The position numbers and the translations under genes were made by a program. This document shows, one piece after another, positions 11,701 to 24,100 of a stretch of DNA of 64,000 nt (positions within the stretch are counted from its first letter, which is position 1; each line of letters opens with the position of its first letter). This DNA comes from Anas platyrhynchos. Lineage: Eukaryota > Chordata > Aves > Anseriformes > Anatidae. The stretch is taken from contig NC_092612.1 in NCBI RefSeq assembly GCF_047663525.1, positions 405,501 through 469,500 on the forward strand, given 5' to 3'. The notes beneath the pieces were generated by a model that was given only the letters and a program-made list of their open reading frames with translations, made no database searches and was not told the origin of the DNA.

Positions 11701-14336
11701 GATGGGGGCCAGGCATGGGGTGCTACATGGCTTCCAGTTATTAGACACTCCCTGAATGCAACAGGCACAGGGAAGGCAAGAAAATGGGGGTGGAAGCCTC
11801 CCCTCAGCCTGAGAAGGAGAAAGCCGAGGGGGAAGCATGACCCAGGTCTCTAAAATCAGGGGGAAGAAAAGAAGAGGAGGAGAACCTTCTTCCCTGTGCA
11901 TTATTCCAGAAGCACCAGTTCCCAAGTCCTTCCCAGAAAGTTGCCTTTGAATCAGCTCAGGCATACCTTACAGAGCTTGGGAGCCCGGCACTGTGAACCC
12001 ACATCCACCACGTAAATACGGGAAGAAATCAAACAGGGGAGAATCAGCTTGTTCCTTTTTGTTGTGATATTGTCAAAGCAGACGCAGCCGGCGCCCCACC
12101 CTGAGGAATGCAGCTCGTCTTTGAGGTTGGGCATGGGCAGGCGGTGGATCACCTAGGCAGTCAAAGGCAAAGTTAGGGTTCAGTCAGGGAGGCAGGGACA
12201 AAAGGGGACATTAATACAGGCAGATACTTCTATCTTTGTAGCCTCCATGTGACTAGAGCTGGGAATGCCTCTAGAGACGCAGAAAGGAGAACATTGCTCC
12301 TTACACTAGCCATTGCCCTTTGACAGGTGACTGTGTGCAGCTGGGAAATGTGGAGATATCAAAGATTCATTCAAGAATTCCTCACCCCATGCCACTAAAA
12401 TTCAGAAAATTACATATGAAGAAATGATGATTATCATCTTGACATGTCAGGTGATTCACTCTGGAAGCTTCTCCGAACACTGGACTCTCAGAAGTCTGTA
12501 TTTTCTTTAAAGTGCATTTGCTCCTAATCTCTTGCACTAACGGAGTAATCAGGTAATATATATACAACCCTGATGTAGACAATATGCCTAGTATTTACTT
12601 GTTTCTGAAGGATTTCGCGTTTAGGATGACAGCAGACAGGTTGGTTCAGAGCATTCTGAAATTGCAGTACAGTAGAAAAAAGATGAAATCTGCAAAAGTG
12701 CAGGATACCCTAAACCATCTGGGTTACTAGTGAACATATTCCCTGCTGAGCAGCCACTGGCAGGGTGATTCAGAGCATGTGCTCAAAAGTTCACTAGTAG
12801 CACCAAGATGCTATGGAAATGAGTTGGGAAGTGAATCCCTACTGGCTTGTCCCCTGAGACAAAGAGATGCTGATGATTCAACTGGAGCCAGGTACACAGG
12901 GGACAGCAGAAAAGCAGCAGGGAGTTAACATTCATAGCAGACAACATCCCAGGCTGGTGTGTATCACCAGTGGAGAAGCAAGAAATAGGCCTGTCATGGC
13001 AAAATTATTGGTTGCCCAGACAGTCATGAAGAGGACATGAAAAACAAATAGGAAGCAGGATAAAAGAATCAACCAAGAGACAGAAATGAAAATGTGGAAA
13101 GACAAGAAGGTGCAAGGCATAAAAAAAAAACAACAAGCATGACAGAGTGGCTGGAAAGCACTCTGAATTTCCATAGCAGAAAAGAGTAAACGGCATGAAT
13201 CAGGAAGCACAAAGACAGCAGCTAGTCATCAGCTCAGTAGAAACAGTCTAGGCACAGGTACCTGGCCGTAATACGGAGATCTGGGGTTGAGATCAACAGT
13301 GGCCAAGAAGTCAGGTTGGTCGATGCAAGTTTCTCGGTAAGTACAGGTCACATAAGCAACCTCTTCCCTAGGAGCTTCAAATAAAGAAAACTTGTGTTAC
13401 AAAGAGACATAAAATGTCCATAAAAGAAAAAAAAAGTTTCAGCAGACTCAGATAAGACTAAGCTACGCTTTCTGCAGCTACAACCTTCCTCCTTGGTCAA
13501 TGACAACTGCCCAGCCCTGGCTCACTCCTGGCCCAGAGCTGAGAACACAACACAAGCAGATCACTGCACAGCTCCAGTTTTCTCCCACCAAGGGAAGGGA
13601 CTCAGCACATGCAATTAATTAACGGTGGTCTCTAAAAGACTCAGGCTTTGTCATCATCCAGTCTGAAGCTAACACCCCCCTTTCACAAATGCCCCCCTTT
13701 CCAAACATTCCCGAGAGGACTTGCCTTTCACAACGTCCGGGCAGACGGGGTAGTCGTAGCACTGAAGTTTGCATCTGTCTGAATTGAGAAGGAGAGAAGA
13801 ATGAAAGGAGAAACGTCCACGTCCTTAAATGGTGCCAGTTCAAAAGGCTCCATCCCACCCAGTGGACCTTCGCCCACCCTCGTCATCAGTGGGGACCTCT
13901 GACCAGCATCTACTTGCGTAGATTTAGACTAGATATAAGGCAGAAATTCTTCACTATGAGGGCTGTGAGGCACTGGCACAGGTTGCCCAGAGCAGCTGTG
14001 GATGCCCCATCCCTGAAGCGCTCAAGGCCAGGTTGGATGAAGCCTTGAGCAAGCTGGTGTGGTGGGAGGTGTCCCTGCCCAAGGCAGGGGGGCTGGGATG
14101 AGCAAAGCTAAGCCCCTGGAAGCAGACCAGTAGCAAGATGAAAGAAACCCTTGTGTCCCAGGCTTCAGTCCCACCTTCCAGCAGCGCAGCAGAGCAACAA
14201 AGCTGCCAGTCCACAAGTGGGACTCGGCTTCAAGGTGGGATGTCTGCAGCCCCAGGCAGAGGCTGGAGCCAGGGCCAGGACGGAGCGAGAGGGCATGGAG
14301 CTGCTGTGGGGAGGCTGCAGAGCGTTTCTTACCCAT
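8759..14336 (-). CDS. SELENBP1-like copy B: cysteine-rich selenium-binding protein 1 paralogue, 12 exons, 473 aa
   Basis: Exons in transcript order: 14336-14333, 13778-13725, 13374-13262, 12152-11967, 11460-11340, 11250-11068, 10732-10548, 10266-10188, 10020-9899, 9801-9709, 9586-9468, 8921-8759. The sum is 1422 bases with no internal stop. SELENBP1 is a cytosolic copper-dependent methanethiol oxidase with a seven-bladed propeller-type fold; family signatures [49 protein letters not shown] and FLVDFGKEP are all present. Length matches human (472). Unusual points: 25 cysteines against 10 in copy C; the residue aligned with human Cys57 is Gly (SPYYGQ); HH after KDEL is HS; the N-terminal CxxC is CxxxC; the protein ends ILA rather than IWI. 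Introns 2 and 7 have GC donors. Exon 7 carries two extra codons. Intact frame and splice sites argue for a functional gene. Whether it keeps oxidase activity is unknown. Confidence 0.92.
10361..10525 (-). mobile_element. CR1 LINE 3' fragment in intron 7 of copy B
   Basis: On the plus strand the stretch opens 'aatcatagaatcata', then 'ctggaagggacccctaagga', 'gagtccaactcctgg' and 'gtgcctaagcgcacagtcca', which is the reverse complement of a CR1 3' end. Its inner end lies only about 25 bases from the GC donor of exon 7 (10547-10546). Confidence 0.9.
13915..14098 (+). mobile_element. CR1 LINE fragment in intron 1 of copy B
   Basis: The text 'ttagactagatataaggcag', 'gaggcactggcacaggttgc', 'ggatgccccatccctgaagc' and 'caaggccaggttggatgaag' is CR1 consensus-like. 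It breaks off at 'ggggggctggga' without the usual ATTCTATG end, exactly where the 2.8-kb direct repeat begins (14099). Confidence 0.9.
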
Positions 14337-16913
14337 GCTGAAGGCCTTCTGGTTCACTGTCCTCAAGAGCAGAGGTGCTGGGGCTGGAGGAGCAGCTTGC
14401 TGTCTGCCTTGCTGGAGTGGGTCGTGTAGTGCCAGGGCTGCTCGGAGGGCCCTTATATACACGACTAAGGGGTGGGGGGCAGAAAGCAAGCTGCCAAGGG
14501 AGGAGCGAATGTTCCCAAGCGTTTGGGAGGTGCCAGACCAGCGCTGTGGCTTGTTTCCGCCTTGCTAACCACCAATCTAGAGGAAAAATCTGCTAGTCCA
14601 TGCAGGTCCTTTCCTGAAGCACAAGCCACCCCTATCTGATCCTGGGGCCCTGCTCATCTCCACTGGGACTTCTTCGGGCTCTGGAGGCCTCCATGGCCCA
14701 GCCAAGACACAGGCTAATTAAAGCCATCCCCAGTGCCCAGCTTCTTGCAATAGAAATGTGCAGCGATTGCAAATTCCAGACGAGGGATGAGAAGCCCAGC
14801 TAGATAATTGGCCCCACCAGCAGCCTCCTGGAAATTACGAGGCTTGAACTCATGGAGGCCACCAAAGGCACCTCCAAAATCTGGACCCTGACACAAGGCA
14901 CGTCTCTGTTTGAGGGCTCAGAGGAAGACACGGGCTCCCTGCCACCAGCTCAGAAAGCCAGGCCCACAGGTTCCGCAACCCGTGAAGAAGACTTCCTGAG
15001 CTCGGAAGAACGGGGATCCAGGGATTCCGAGAGGCAGGGGCTCCACCAGTACTGAGCTCACAGGAGCCCTGAGGAGTTGCCGCCAGCTCCCAAGCACTCA
15101 GAAGATAACTATGGCCAGGGACAGATGCCTCAGGATGTACACTCTGTGCCAGTCTTGACCCAGCACGTCTGAGGATCAAGGCATGCCAGCTGCCTCTCAG
15201 GCTTGCACCTGCACACGGGAGAGTCAGTCAACCTGTGTAAAATAGGGACCTCAAGGTTTTGGGGCAGGTCGGCATCACAACACGGCACTGCAGCAGTGGC
15301 CACATCCTCTCCGCACCTCCCTGAAGCAGAACGATGCCAAGGAAAACTGATGCTGGAGGTGTCTCCATGTCCACCTGCTTGGACACCCCACTGCACAGCT
15401 CCATGGGTTCTTGGGACAGGGCCCTGCTGGGTGGCACAAAGCCCTACAATCCACCAAGCGCCATGGAACGTGAACGAGTACCATATCTCGCGGAAGAACT
15501 CCTCAATCAGCGGGCAAATTACATCGGGTAAGTAATTGCTCCACGTAGGAATGCAGAAACATCTGACAGAGCCACTAAAGAAGCCCTCGGGAGATCCCTA
15601 TCAGAAGAGAGGACATCTCGCCCAGGCTCTAATTAATGGCTCTGGCTTCAGCACAGCTCTCTAAACAGGTGACGGGGGGGACACGGGAGCAGCCAAACTC
15701 TTGGTCTTTTCTGTGAGAGAGGAGCATCAAGCTGACACCATTGCCAAAGGATTCTTACAAGAACTCGTGTGATCTGTTCAGCACAAATGCGCCTCATCAT
15801 TTTCACTGCCAAGGGCAAAGGCAGGCTGGAGAGGGGTTGTTACCTGCCACAGCTGGACCCTTCCACACAAACCATCAATGGACAGTTCGTGCTGCCACTG
15901 TTGCTGCCCAGCTACGCCAAGTTTCTCTGTAAGACAAGAAGAAGTTGGTAAAAGACCATCACGGAGGAGAGCAGAAAGCATGCATAGCAGTGGCACAAAA
16001 CCTTGTTTGATTAGCTGCCAGAGAAGTGGAGTCCTACTCAAGGCAAGAGCGGCTCCTGTGAAAGAAATTACGTCCTCTGCCAACACCAGGAGGGGTCAAG
16101 AAATGCCATCAAGATCCAAGCCCAGGACTGCCCTTCTGCCTCGATGACCTGCGAGTAACACGTAGGAGTGGGGGGAAATACATGCACGGCAGTGAAACGC
16201 ACTGGAATCACCTTCCGTGTGATTGGGCTTGCCAAACGCTTTTGGGTCAGGTGGCAGCAAAGGCAAAATGACTGGCACACAGGCTCACGCTCATTTTTTC
16301 CACAGGATTTGCCTTTCAGGCTGGCATGGCCTGAAGATGTGCTCCAGAAAATGGGCACCAGGGGATGCTGCCCACTGAAGGACACTCAGGCCTGATGGCA
16401 GGGTGCAGCTGCAGCGGCTGCTCCATCAGAGGCAACGTCAGGGGCTTGGCTGCTGCCCCTGACAGAGTGCTTTTGCAGTCACCATGTGCATGTCTCAATG
16501 CACCTTCTTGTACCCGTACACCTGCTAATTAAAAACTTCATTAGTCTGCTGCTCATTAACAGTGTGCTGGTCATCCTAGTTGGCTTTCCTCGGTGACGTC
16601 TTTGGCATCCCTCACAAAACCAAGCTGTGGGGCGTAGAGTTTTCTAATTAAAGCTGATAGGAAGAAGGATAAGAGCAGGCTCAGCAACACCAACAGGAAC
16701 GCAAGCAATGGTTGGTGGGGAACAACATCGCTACAGCCTGCTCCCAGCCCAAGAAGAGCTCCCTGTGGCAGGCACGGGTAGGAAGCTGTGACATGGAAAA
16801 GCAACCGGGGACAGCCCAGACCATGGTGGCAGCTCCGTCCCTCCTCCTGCCCATCACTTCCAACCCTGATAGGGACGAACATGCTGTCATTGTGATCATG
16901 GGCATGACGGGGT
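14099..16913. repeat. Large direct repeat, right copy (SELENBP1 copy B 5' region; partner 1-2815)
   Basis: This is the second copy of the 2.8-kb block. It starts directly after a CR1 fragment (13915-14098) inside intron 1 of copy B and ends in the flank between copies B and C. Apart from copy B's exon 1 and TATA box I see no coding exon in it; the short open frames in it are present in both copies and resemble no protein I know. Confidence 0.95.
14452..14459 (-). promoter_or_regulatory. TATA box of SELENBP1 copy B
   Basis: TATATAAG on the minus strand, identical in sequence and position to that of copy A. Transcription would start near 14429, giving a first exon of about 97 bases with only ATGG coding. 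A CCAAT-type box (ATTGG on the minus strand) lies about 110 bases further upstream at 14571-14575. Confidence 0.7.
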
Positions 16914-17590
16914 TATGCAACGTGTTGTGGACTTGTATTGCACACTGAACACGCTGGGTAAAGACCTTTTATATATATAGGTATTTATTTGTCTTATATG
17001 TGACTTGGCTGCAAAAACGTAAATGAATCTGTAACCTTAAATTAACAATGAATGAGAGAAAAACAGAAAATATTGTTAGCAAGGAATAGGAAAGCTGCAC
17101 CATGCCCTCCTGTGGCCATCTAGAAGATTACTTACTTTAACTTCCAGCAAACGAAGTCATGCTGAGGATACTCAGCAGTTTGGAAGTACCATCAGCTCCA
17201 CGAGCCTAGGTCACACTAGCTGGTTTCTTCACATTCCTACCTGCTTCCCAAGAGATGATGATTTCAACAAACAACATCAAATACTGTATGCAGACCAAGA
17301 GTTTTATGTGCATGTGAGTAAGGATGGGTTTTAGCCAGTGGGTAAATCTTCTGCAACAGTATTAAATGAACATTTGAGTATCTCTTTCTCCAGTTGTACA
17401 AAATGGAAGAGAAGCTCTGCTTGTAATAATGGGAACAAAAGTGACTTCAGCAAAAATAAATTCCTCACCTAAGAATTTCTAAACAAATGTCATTGCTACT
17501 TTCTGAGATGATGTTACATTTTATGTTCTCTGAAACAGAAAAAGATGAAATACTAAAGAGAAGAAAAAAAAGTGAAGCTCCATCTGACTC
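16914..17590. other. Flank between copy B promoter block and copy C poly(A) site
   Basis: No gene is seen. Bases 17020-17350 resemble intron 11 of copy C (18490-18830), for example the shared 'atgccctcctgtgg' and 'ggtttcttc' blocks, and are listed separately as an old duplication. Confidence 0.5.
17020..17350. repeat. Old diverged direct repeat of SELENBP1-C intron 11 (partner 18490-18830)
   Basis: Collinear matches run through both segments: 'aatgaatgag...ttaacaaggaa', 'gctgcac.atgccctcctgtgg', 'agtcatgctga', 'cagtttggaagta', 'ctggtttcttc' and 'agacc.agagtttt.tg'. Identity is clearly lower than for the 1-2815 repeat, so the duplication is older. No exon of SELENBP1 is recognisable next to the outer copy. 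Confidence 0.6.
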
Positions 17591-17600
17591 GAAGAACAAT

Positions 17601-17606
17601 TTTATT
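17601..17606 (-). other. Polyadenylation signal of SELENBP1 copy C
   Basis: AATAAA on the minus strand, 582 bases after the stop codon of copy C, in the same local context as the signal of copy B. The 3' UTR would be about 600 bases. Confidence 0.65.
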
Positions 17607-18124
17607 GCTGATGTTTTATAATATCACATACATACATAGATGTTAAAATATAACCCAGCTCTGGAAACACATGGCTTCAGATTAGATACGCATTATTTTT
17701 ATGCTGTGTCTGCTGTATAACACCGATCAATTTATGAGTAAATTAAGCTTTGCAGGGAAAGGACACTTGTGCTCTGGGACAAGCCCATGAAATGTACACT
17801 TCTTAACAGCTTCACCACCACCACCTGGCAAACAATCCTTAAAAGATCAATGTGCTTGGCCTCAAAACCTGCAGTCAATAGTGATTACACAGGACTTAAG
17901 GCAAAGATTAGAGAAATAAATGAGATGTATATCATGTTTCAGAAAGATTCACTTGGCTGCCTCAGAGAATGAGAAGAAAATGGAGCTTCTGTGGCTCACC
18001 CTAATGGAATTCTAAATTTAGACAGCGGACAAAGTCCTGGCTGAACTGATTCACCTATATAAAATCAGAAGTGGGGGTAGGGAGGAGAGAGAGGGAGAAA
18101 CAATCAAACAAAACAAACATGGTG

Positions 18125-18173
18125 AAAAAAAAAAAAAAGAAAGAAAGAAAGAAAGAAAGAAAAAAAGAAAAAA
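18125..18173. repeat. Poly(A)/(GAAA)n microsatellite in SELENBP1-C 3' UTR
   Basis: A run of A followed by six or more GAAA units. On the transcript strand this is a C/U-only tract beginning about 14 bases after the TAA stop codon. Confidence 0.9.
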
Positions 18174-18187
18174 GCTCCATACAACAG

Positions 18188-21100
18188 TTAAATCCAGATG
18201 TCGGAGGTATTGTCTCCTCCAGGATAACGAATCTCATGAGCTAGAACAGGCCCATCAGGCTCCTTCCCAAAATCCACTAGGAAGTTTTTGTTCACTTTCA
18301 ATCCACCTCTTTCAGTATCCACATCAACCTGCAGCATAACAGAGCCTTCCCTGAAAAAAGGGACAAGAAAACAGACATTGGGAAAAGAACTCATATTTGC
18401 TGGGCAGGATTTGTCTTTGTTTAATATAGAAAGAAATTAAATTCCAGATTCAAACTAGGCCTTAGCAGGCCTAAAAAGTGAGTTACACTGCCTCAGTGAA
18501 ATCTGCAACCTCATATTAGCAATTAATGAGTGAAATAGTTCATTCATAGCAGTGAATGAGTGAATTGTTGTTAATTAACAAGGAAAAGGCAAGCTGCACT
18601 ATGCCCTCCTGTGGACACCTGGAAGATCATCTTTTCCACTCTTGATTAACAAAAAAATATAGTCATGCTGATGTGCTTAAAGGTAGTTTGGAAGTAATAC
18701 AGAAGGCTAGGCTATGTTTACTGGTTTCTTCCTATTGTTATTTACCAGTGTGTACAGACCCAGAGTTTTGTGCCTGTTAAGGAGGGGGATGGATTCTGGC
18801 TTGTGAGTGAAATACCCAGATTGGAGATCTGTGCGTAAAAAGTTACTGTATTCCGTCTCCTTGCCTGTGTAGACCAGCTGGTATAGGCACACTATTATTT
18901 AAGTAATAGTAGTAAAATCTTGAACACGGGCCTGTACAGTCATCCCTTTCACTGAGGTGTACTTACTTGACAAGATCTGGGTAGAACTGCTTGTCCCATC
19001 CACTGTAGAGAGAGCTGGTGACATACAATCTCTTCCCATCCAAACTAAGCTGAATCATCTGAGGTCCACCTTGCACTCTCTTCCCCTAAAATTGTAACAG
19101 AGAACAAGGCGGTCAAGACAAGCAGCCAGAGAGGCTGAGCAAAAGAAATGCAACAGCAAGGAGAAACAAAACGTGACAGGCCTGCTACTTAGAGAACCAT
19201 CCAGCATTCTGAAATCCCTGACACTGGAGTAACAAATCTTCCTGTTTTGGAGAGAGAACAGTTTTTATTGGGAGCCTTATTTCTTATTAAGAGGTAGCCT
19301 CAAAGCCAACTCAGATGGGTCTTGCTTACTTCACAGAACTAGCAATGTAAGAAAGTAAGGGCTGAATGGATCATGATGCTGTGCTTAGATGAAAGCATAA
19401 AAAAATCAAGCAAGAGATGGGTGGCATAACACAGTTGCAAATAAGAACATGCCTATACAGCAGCTAGGTTACAAACTGCACTATGAATAAAAGGAGTATG
19501 TGGAGCTTCCTCAAACCATCTTCAGTAGACAACAGATCCAGTCATGAGTACGTTCAGATCTTGCACATCCAATAACACTTTGCATACATGGCTGCCTTGG
19601 CAGTGATAATATTAATGCACACTAATCATGGCCAGAGACAGTTAATATTTTTTCATTTTTATATCACATTGACTAGTTTTATAAAACTCTTTATCTGAAA
19701 ACTTATATATACACACACACACACAAGGGATGCTGAGGAATACTACATGACCTGGTTTAGTTTTTCAGTTGTTGAATGATTATCAGAAGGAATGGTAGCA
19801 GTGTGATGTATACACATTGAATTAGCTTTAAATTAGCTAGCTAACAACAGCAGGGAAGATGTAATTACACAGCCTTTGGTACAGTCAAACAACTTGTACC
19901 ATTCCATCGGGGACCCAGAACACTTACCAGGATTTACTAGCTCCAGCCCATGCTGAAATGTGATACCTGCAACCCAGGCTGTAAGCCAGGATATAAACTT
20001 GCTCAGATACTGCTTTATATGTTGCACCTTTGACTGCAGTGTAGGGATATTTCAAAACAGATTATAATTAGCAGCGCGCTGACAAATTACAACATGCATG
20101 TTAAGAAAAAGAAAACCTACTTTGATCACAAATGGCTCTGGCTGACACTGCAGCTCCTTGTCTTCCACTACAGTTACAGGTCCACCTTTTATGATACTGC
20201 CTCCCAGAAATACCTGTAACCAAGGGAGGGTGTGAGAACAGGTGCTGGATATCAAAGGAACATGAAAGCAATATAGTGATCATTCTCAAGCAAGGGTAAA
20301 TTGCCATTTCCTCCTTTCTGAAAAGGAGGAAATAAGGTTGTACTGCCCTTGTATGTGACAGATTTTCTGAGGCTGGCTTACCTGACCCACCAGCTTGGGT
20401 TTGCGAGTGTTGGAGATATCATACTGACGGATGTCTCCGTGCAGCCAGTTGCTGAAATACAGGAACCTGTCATCCAGTGAGATGAGGACATCGGTAATAA
20501 GACCTTCAAGAAAAGATGCAGTAGCAGTCACAAAATGGACTAGACGAGCAACAATCAAAACCACAAGCCTATGATCTTTTGAAATTCCAGTCATATTAGC
20601 CTCAGAAAAATATGTTAAGAAATGGGCTGAACAAACACAACCATCCTTGGAAACTCTGTGCTTACTCAAATGGAGGTTTAGACCCTACCAGCATTTCCAG
20701 GACTATTCTGTAATTCTGTTGTGGAACTACTGTGAGTTCATATACAAGACCCAAACACAAAGTATTTTTCTATAGAATCTAACCTCAATCATTGAGCAAT
20801 GTGAGAGCAGAGGCCTGACAAGATCTCCCACTTGGTGGCTCATAAACAAAGCTAAATTGGTTACATCGTGTTATACAAAGAATCCAAGCAGAAACTTAGT
20901 ATTTTACAAGGAAAGTGTTTGAACACTTAAAGATTTCCCAAAAAGCTACACTGCAGAAGGGAAGAACACCCCATTGCTTCTCCAAACATGCTCATACTAA
21001 CCAGGCATGTCAGGGAGAAGCCATCCTTGCACCTTCTTGCTGGGTACTTCAATCACCTTCTCTGCTGCCCAGTTTCCTTTCTGCAAAAGGCACAGGAGAA

Positions 21101-24100
21101 AACACAGCATTATTAGTGCCTTGATGTTAGCCAAGAAGCTTGCATGACAGAGGGAGGAAAAGCAAACGGTACTTTTTATTTAACAGGTCCTGTACGGAGG
21201 TGATACACACGCTGCAGTGAAGTGTTACCAAGGGGTGAGAACAGTAAGTACACCACCACCACTGAGGATGAGCTGTGTTAGTAATGCAACAACATCTCCG
21301 ACTGCTCTAACAGCAGCAGACTGCTAACGTCCTATAGACTGTCATCCTATCTCCTCCAGCTTGCCCTCCAAAATGACAATAGTTCTGCTCCCCTGTTCAT
21401 GACACCGTCCTAGCTCTAACTTCAGGTCTTCCCTGTGCTCCCAAATAGTGGCTGAGCAGTAGGCAGCACAGGCTGTCACTGGCGACAAGTCACACGTCAG
21501 CTGCAGAGATACTCAGAAAGTCTGCCAACTGCAACTGCTCAGCCACGAAGGACCTGAATGGTAACTTCATGAAACCCGTGGTACTGCTTTTATCCTCACC
21601 ATCATTAGATGGTTTTCTCTCTGACATGATGGTATTGCTTGGCTAGAATTGGACTGGAATTAGGAGCTCTCTCTCTTTTTAATCAAATTCCACTATTTCC
21701 TAAGTGATTGGTGGATTTCTGAAGCAGATAGGTTTGCCATGGCTTCTTCGATTGCTTACCTCCGTCTTGTAAAACCGATGTACTGTACTATTCAGAGCAC
21801 ATCCAACAAACCCTTCTGCAGCATCCGGATTGTGGAGGAATCGGATTTCCAGAGGAATGGAGTCCTTCCCCAAGTCAATTTTCTGAATGTAAGTATGAGA
21901 GTTCCAGTCCCACACATTAATATGACGGCCATAATGCCCTAAGGGATCAGGTCAGACAAAAAGAAGCACAGAAGAGATTATTTTAACTTTAATGAAAAAC
22001 CACTTTTACTTTTGAGAGTTTAAACACACGATCCCTCACCTTTCTCTACATCAGCGGGGTTAAACCCATTTGCCAAGACTTTTGGGGCTCCCCACTCAGT
22101 GCTCATCAGGACATTATGCCGTGGCTGATACCAGAAGTCATAACCAAAGGGGGGGACCTTCTCCCCTTTCTCCCAGTTTCCTTTCACTTCAAAGGTCTCT
22201 CCATCGAGCAAAAGAAAGCCACCTGATACAAAATGGAAGAAGACACAAAGTGTTAAAAAAGATAAATAATATATTAATACTTAAATATCTATTTGCTAAG
22301 CACTCTGTAAATGTGATCTTATGCTTAACAAAAATATTGTGATTCCATTCCATAAAATAACAAAGGGGATTAATACCTTTTCCATTGCCAGAAGGATCTC
22401 CCAAACAGCTGATTAATATGTCACCATTGCCCAGACAGTGAGAGGTGTGAGGATTAGCCACATTACCCTTCCAGAACAGCTCCACCGGTTCCACAACCTA
22501 AAATGAGTATACATATAACCAGACCTTCACTAAGATTATGGAATACCAATTTTACCAGTAAGAGCAGAAGTTTCAGAGTGGGAATGGTGTGTGCCTCAGG
22601 GCAGCAGTTTCTTTTGCTACTTTGCTTTTTGAGTACTTGACACCTCTTGCTTTCTACTCTAGCCAATAATACACTACCATCCATGACATTATAGATATGT
22701 TTGTTCTTTTCAAAAACATAAACAGCAACAGTCTAATTCATGCACCACTGAGACACGTGCATCTGAATTTGTTTTAATTAGTATTAGTGGCAGAAACACC
22801 ACTGTGCGATTTTCAGATGTCAGCTCTCATTTGGAGTTCAGAGGAAAGAAAATCTTTGAGACTTGCCAGACACAGTTTGAAACAAAATCCACTGTATAGG
22901 AAAAGACCCTTGGGATGTTTTATTCCACTGTATTAACACTTAAACTCTGGCAATGTTCTAAAGATCTCAAAATGGTAAGATTATGAATGAGAGCATTTGT
23001 AGGATCACTTAACATTTTCCTTCATTACACATTATGACCTGTCTTCAAAAGCCATGTTTGATAAGTACACTAAATTTGTCTCTGGCACTCTGTACTGAAG
23101 TTTTACCCATTGGTGTAGGATTCACCCAAATTAATGCTATCCCAGCTGAAGCCAGGACACAAGTATCGATTCTGACAGTGTACATATTTACATCAAAGCT
23201 AGTCCTCTATGCTTATTTTATAATCAATAGAGATATAGACACTTTCAGGACATAATTCCCTTATCCTAATACAGTTGTCTAAACTAGGTTAGACAAATCT
23301 GACTCCAGCAATGTGTATTTTTCCACTGTCAGAGAAGGGAATCTGAACAGGTGTGTACAAAGTAAAAAGCCTGTATCCAAACCAAACCTAAGCCAAATGA
23401 GTTCTATTGAAGTGGAAGCTTTAAAAATAAAAATAAAAATAAAAAAACGATTTGTTTCAAATAACAAGAGATAACAAAAAATGTTATTTTCTCCATACTA
23501 AATAATTTACTAGATTTTTCTTTTTAAAAATCTATATATTGTAAGTTTAGGAACAAGGATTATAAATCAAGGAGGAGGTGTCCTTTATGGAGAAGATCTG
23601 GTTTTGCTCAGTAGAAATCCCATCAAATTTGAACTCATCAGGATCTCTGAAAAACATATGCTCAGTTGAATGTGTTGACTGTGTCAGATATGAATTTGCC
23701 TTGTGATCTGCTAGTCAGAAACGATATTACAGCGTGCAAACACATTGACTGAAATTAGTATTGCAGAGGCAGGCTGAATTCTGAAACTTCCTAACTTCTG
23801 AGTGTTTGACATTGTATACACATGTACTTGCAAGATTTTTGTGTGCAATTTATCAATAAACTGTAGGAGTTTCAGAACCCCCACAAGTTCCTAATATTTG
23901 GCAAAAGCATCTAAATCTGTTCTGACTCCACTATTCTAATTTTAAGTTGGGATCCATAAAATTACCATCTCTTGGTCAAAAAATAATAATAATAAATAAA
24001 TAAATATATATATATATATATAAAAGAAATAACCAAAATATACCTTATGGATTCTAGGAGCCTTCGGGTCCGTTCCCACATCCACCACATAAATGCGAGA

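Noticed and set aside
8759-14336. Copy B as a pseudogene because of its divergence and GC donors
   Set aside because: All 12 exons keep frame, length and splice sites (two donors are GC, which are functional in vertebrates), and exon phases equal those of copy C.
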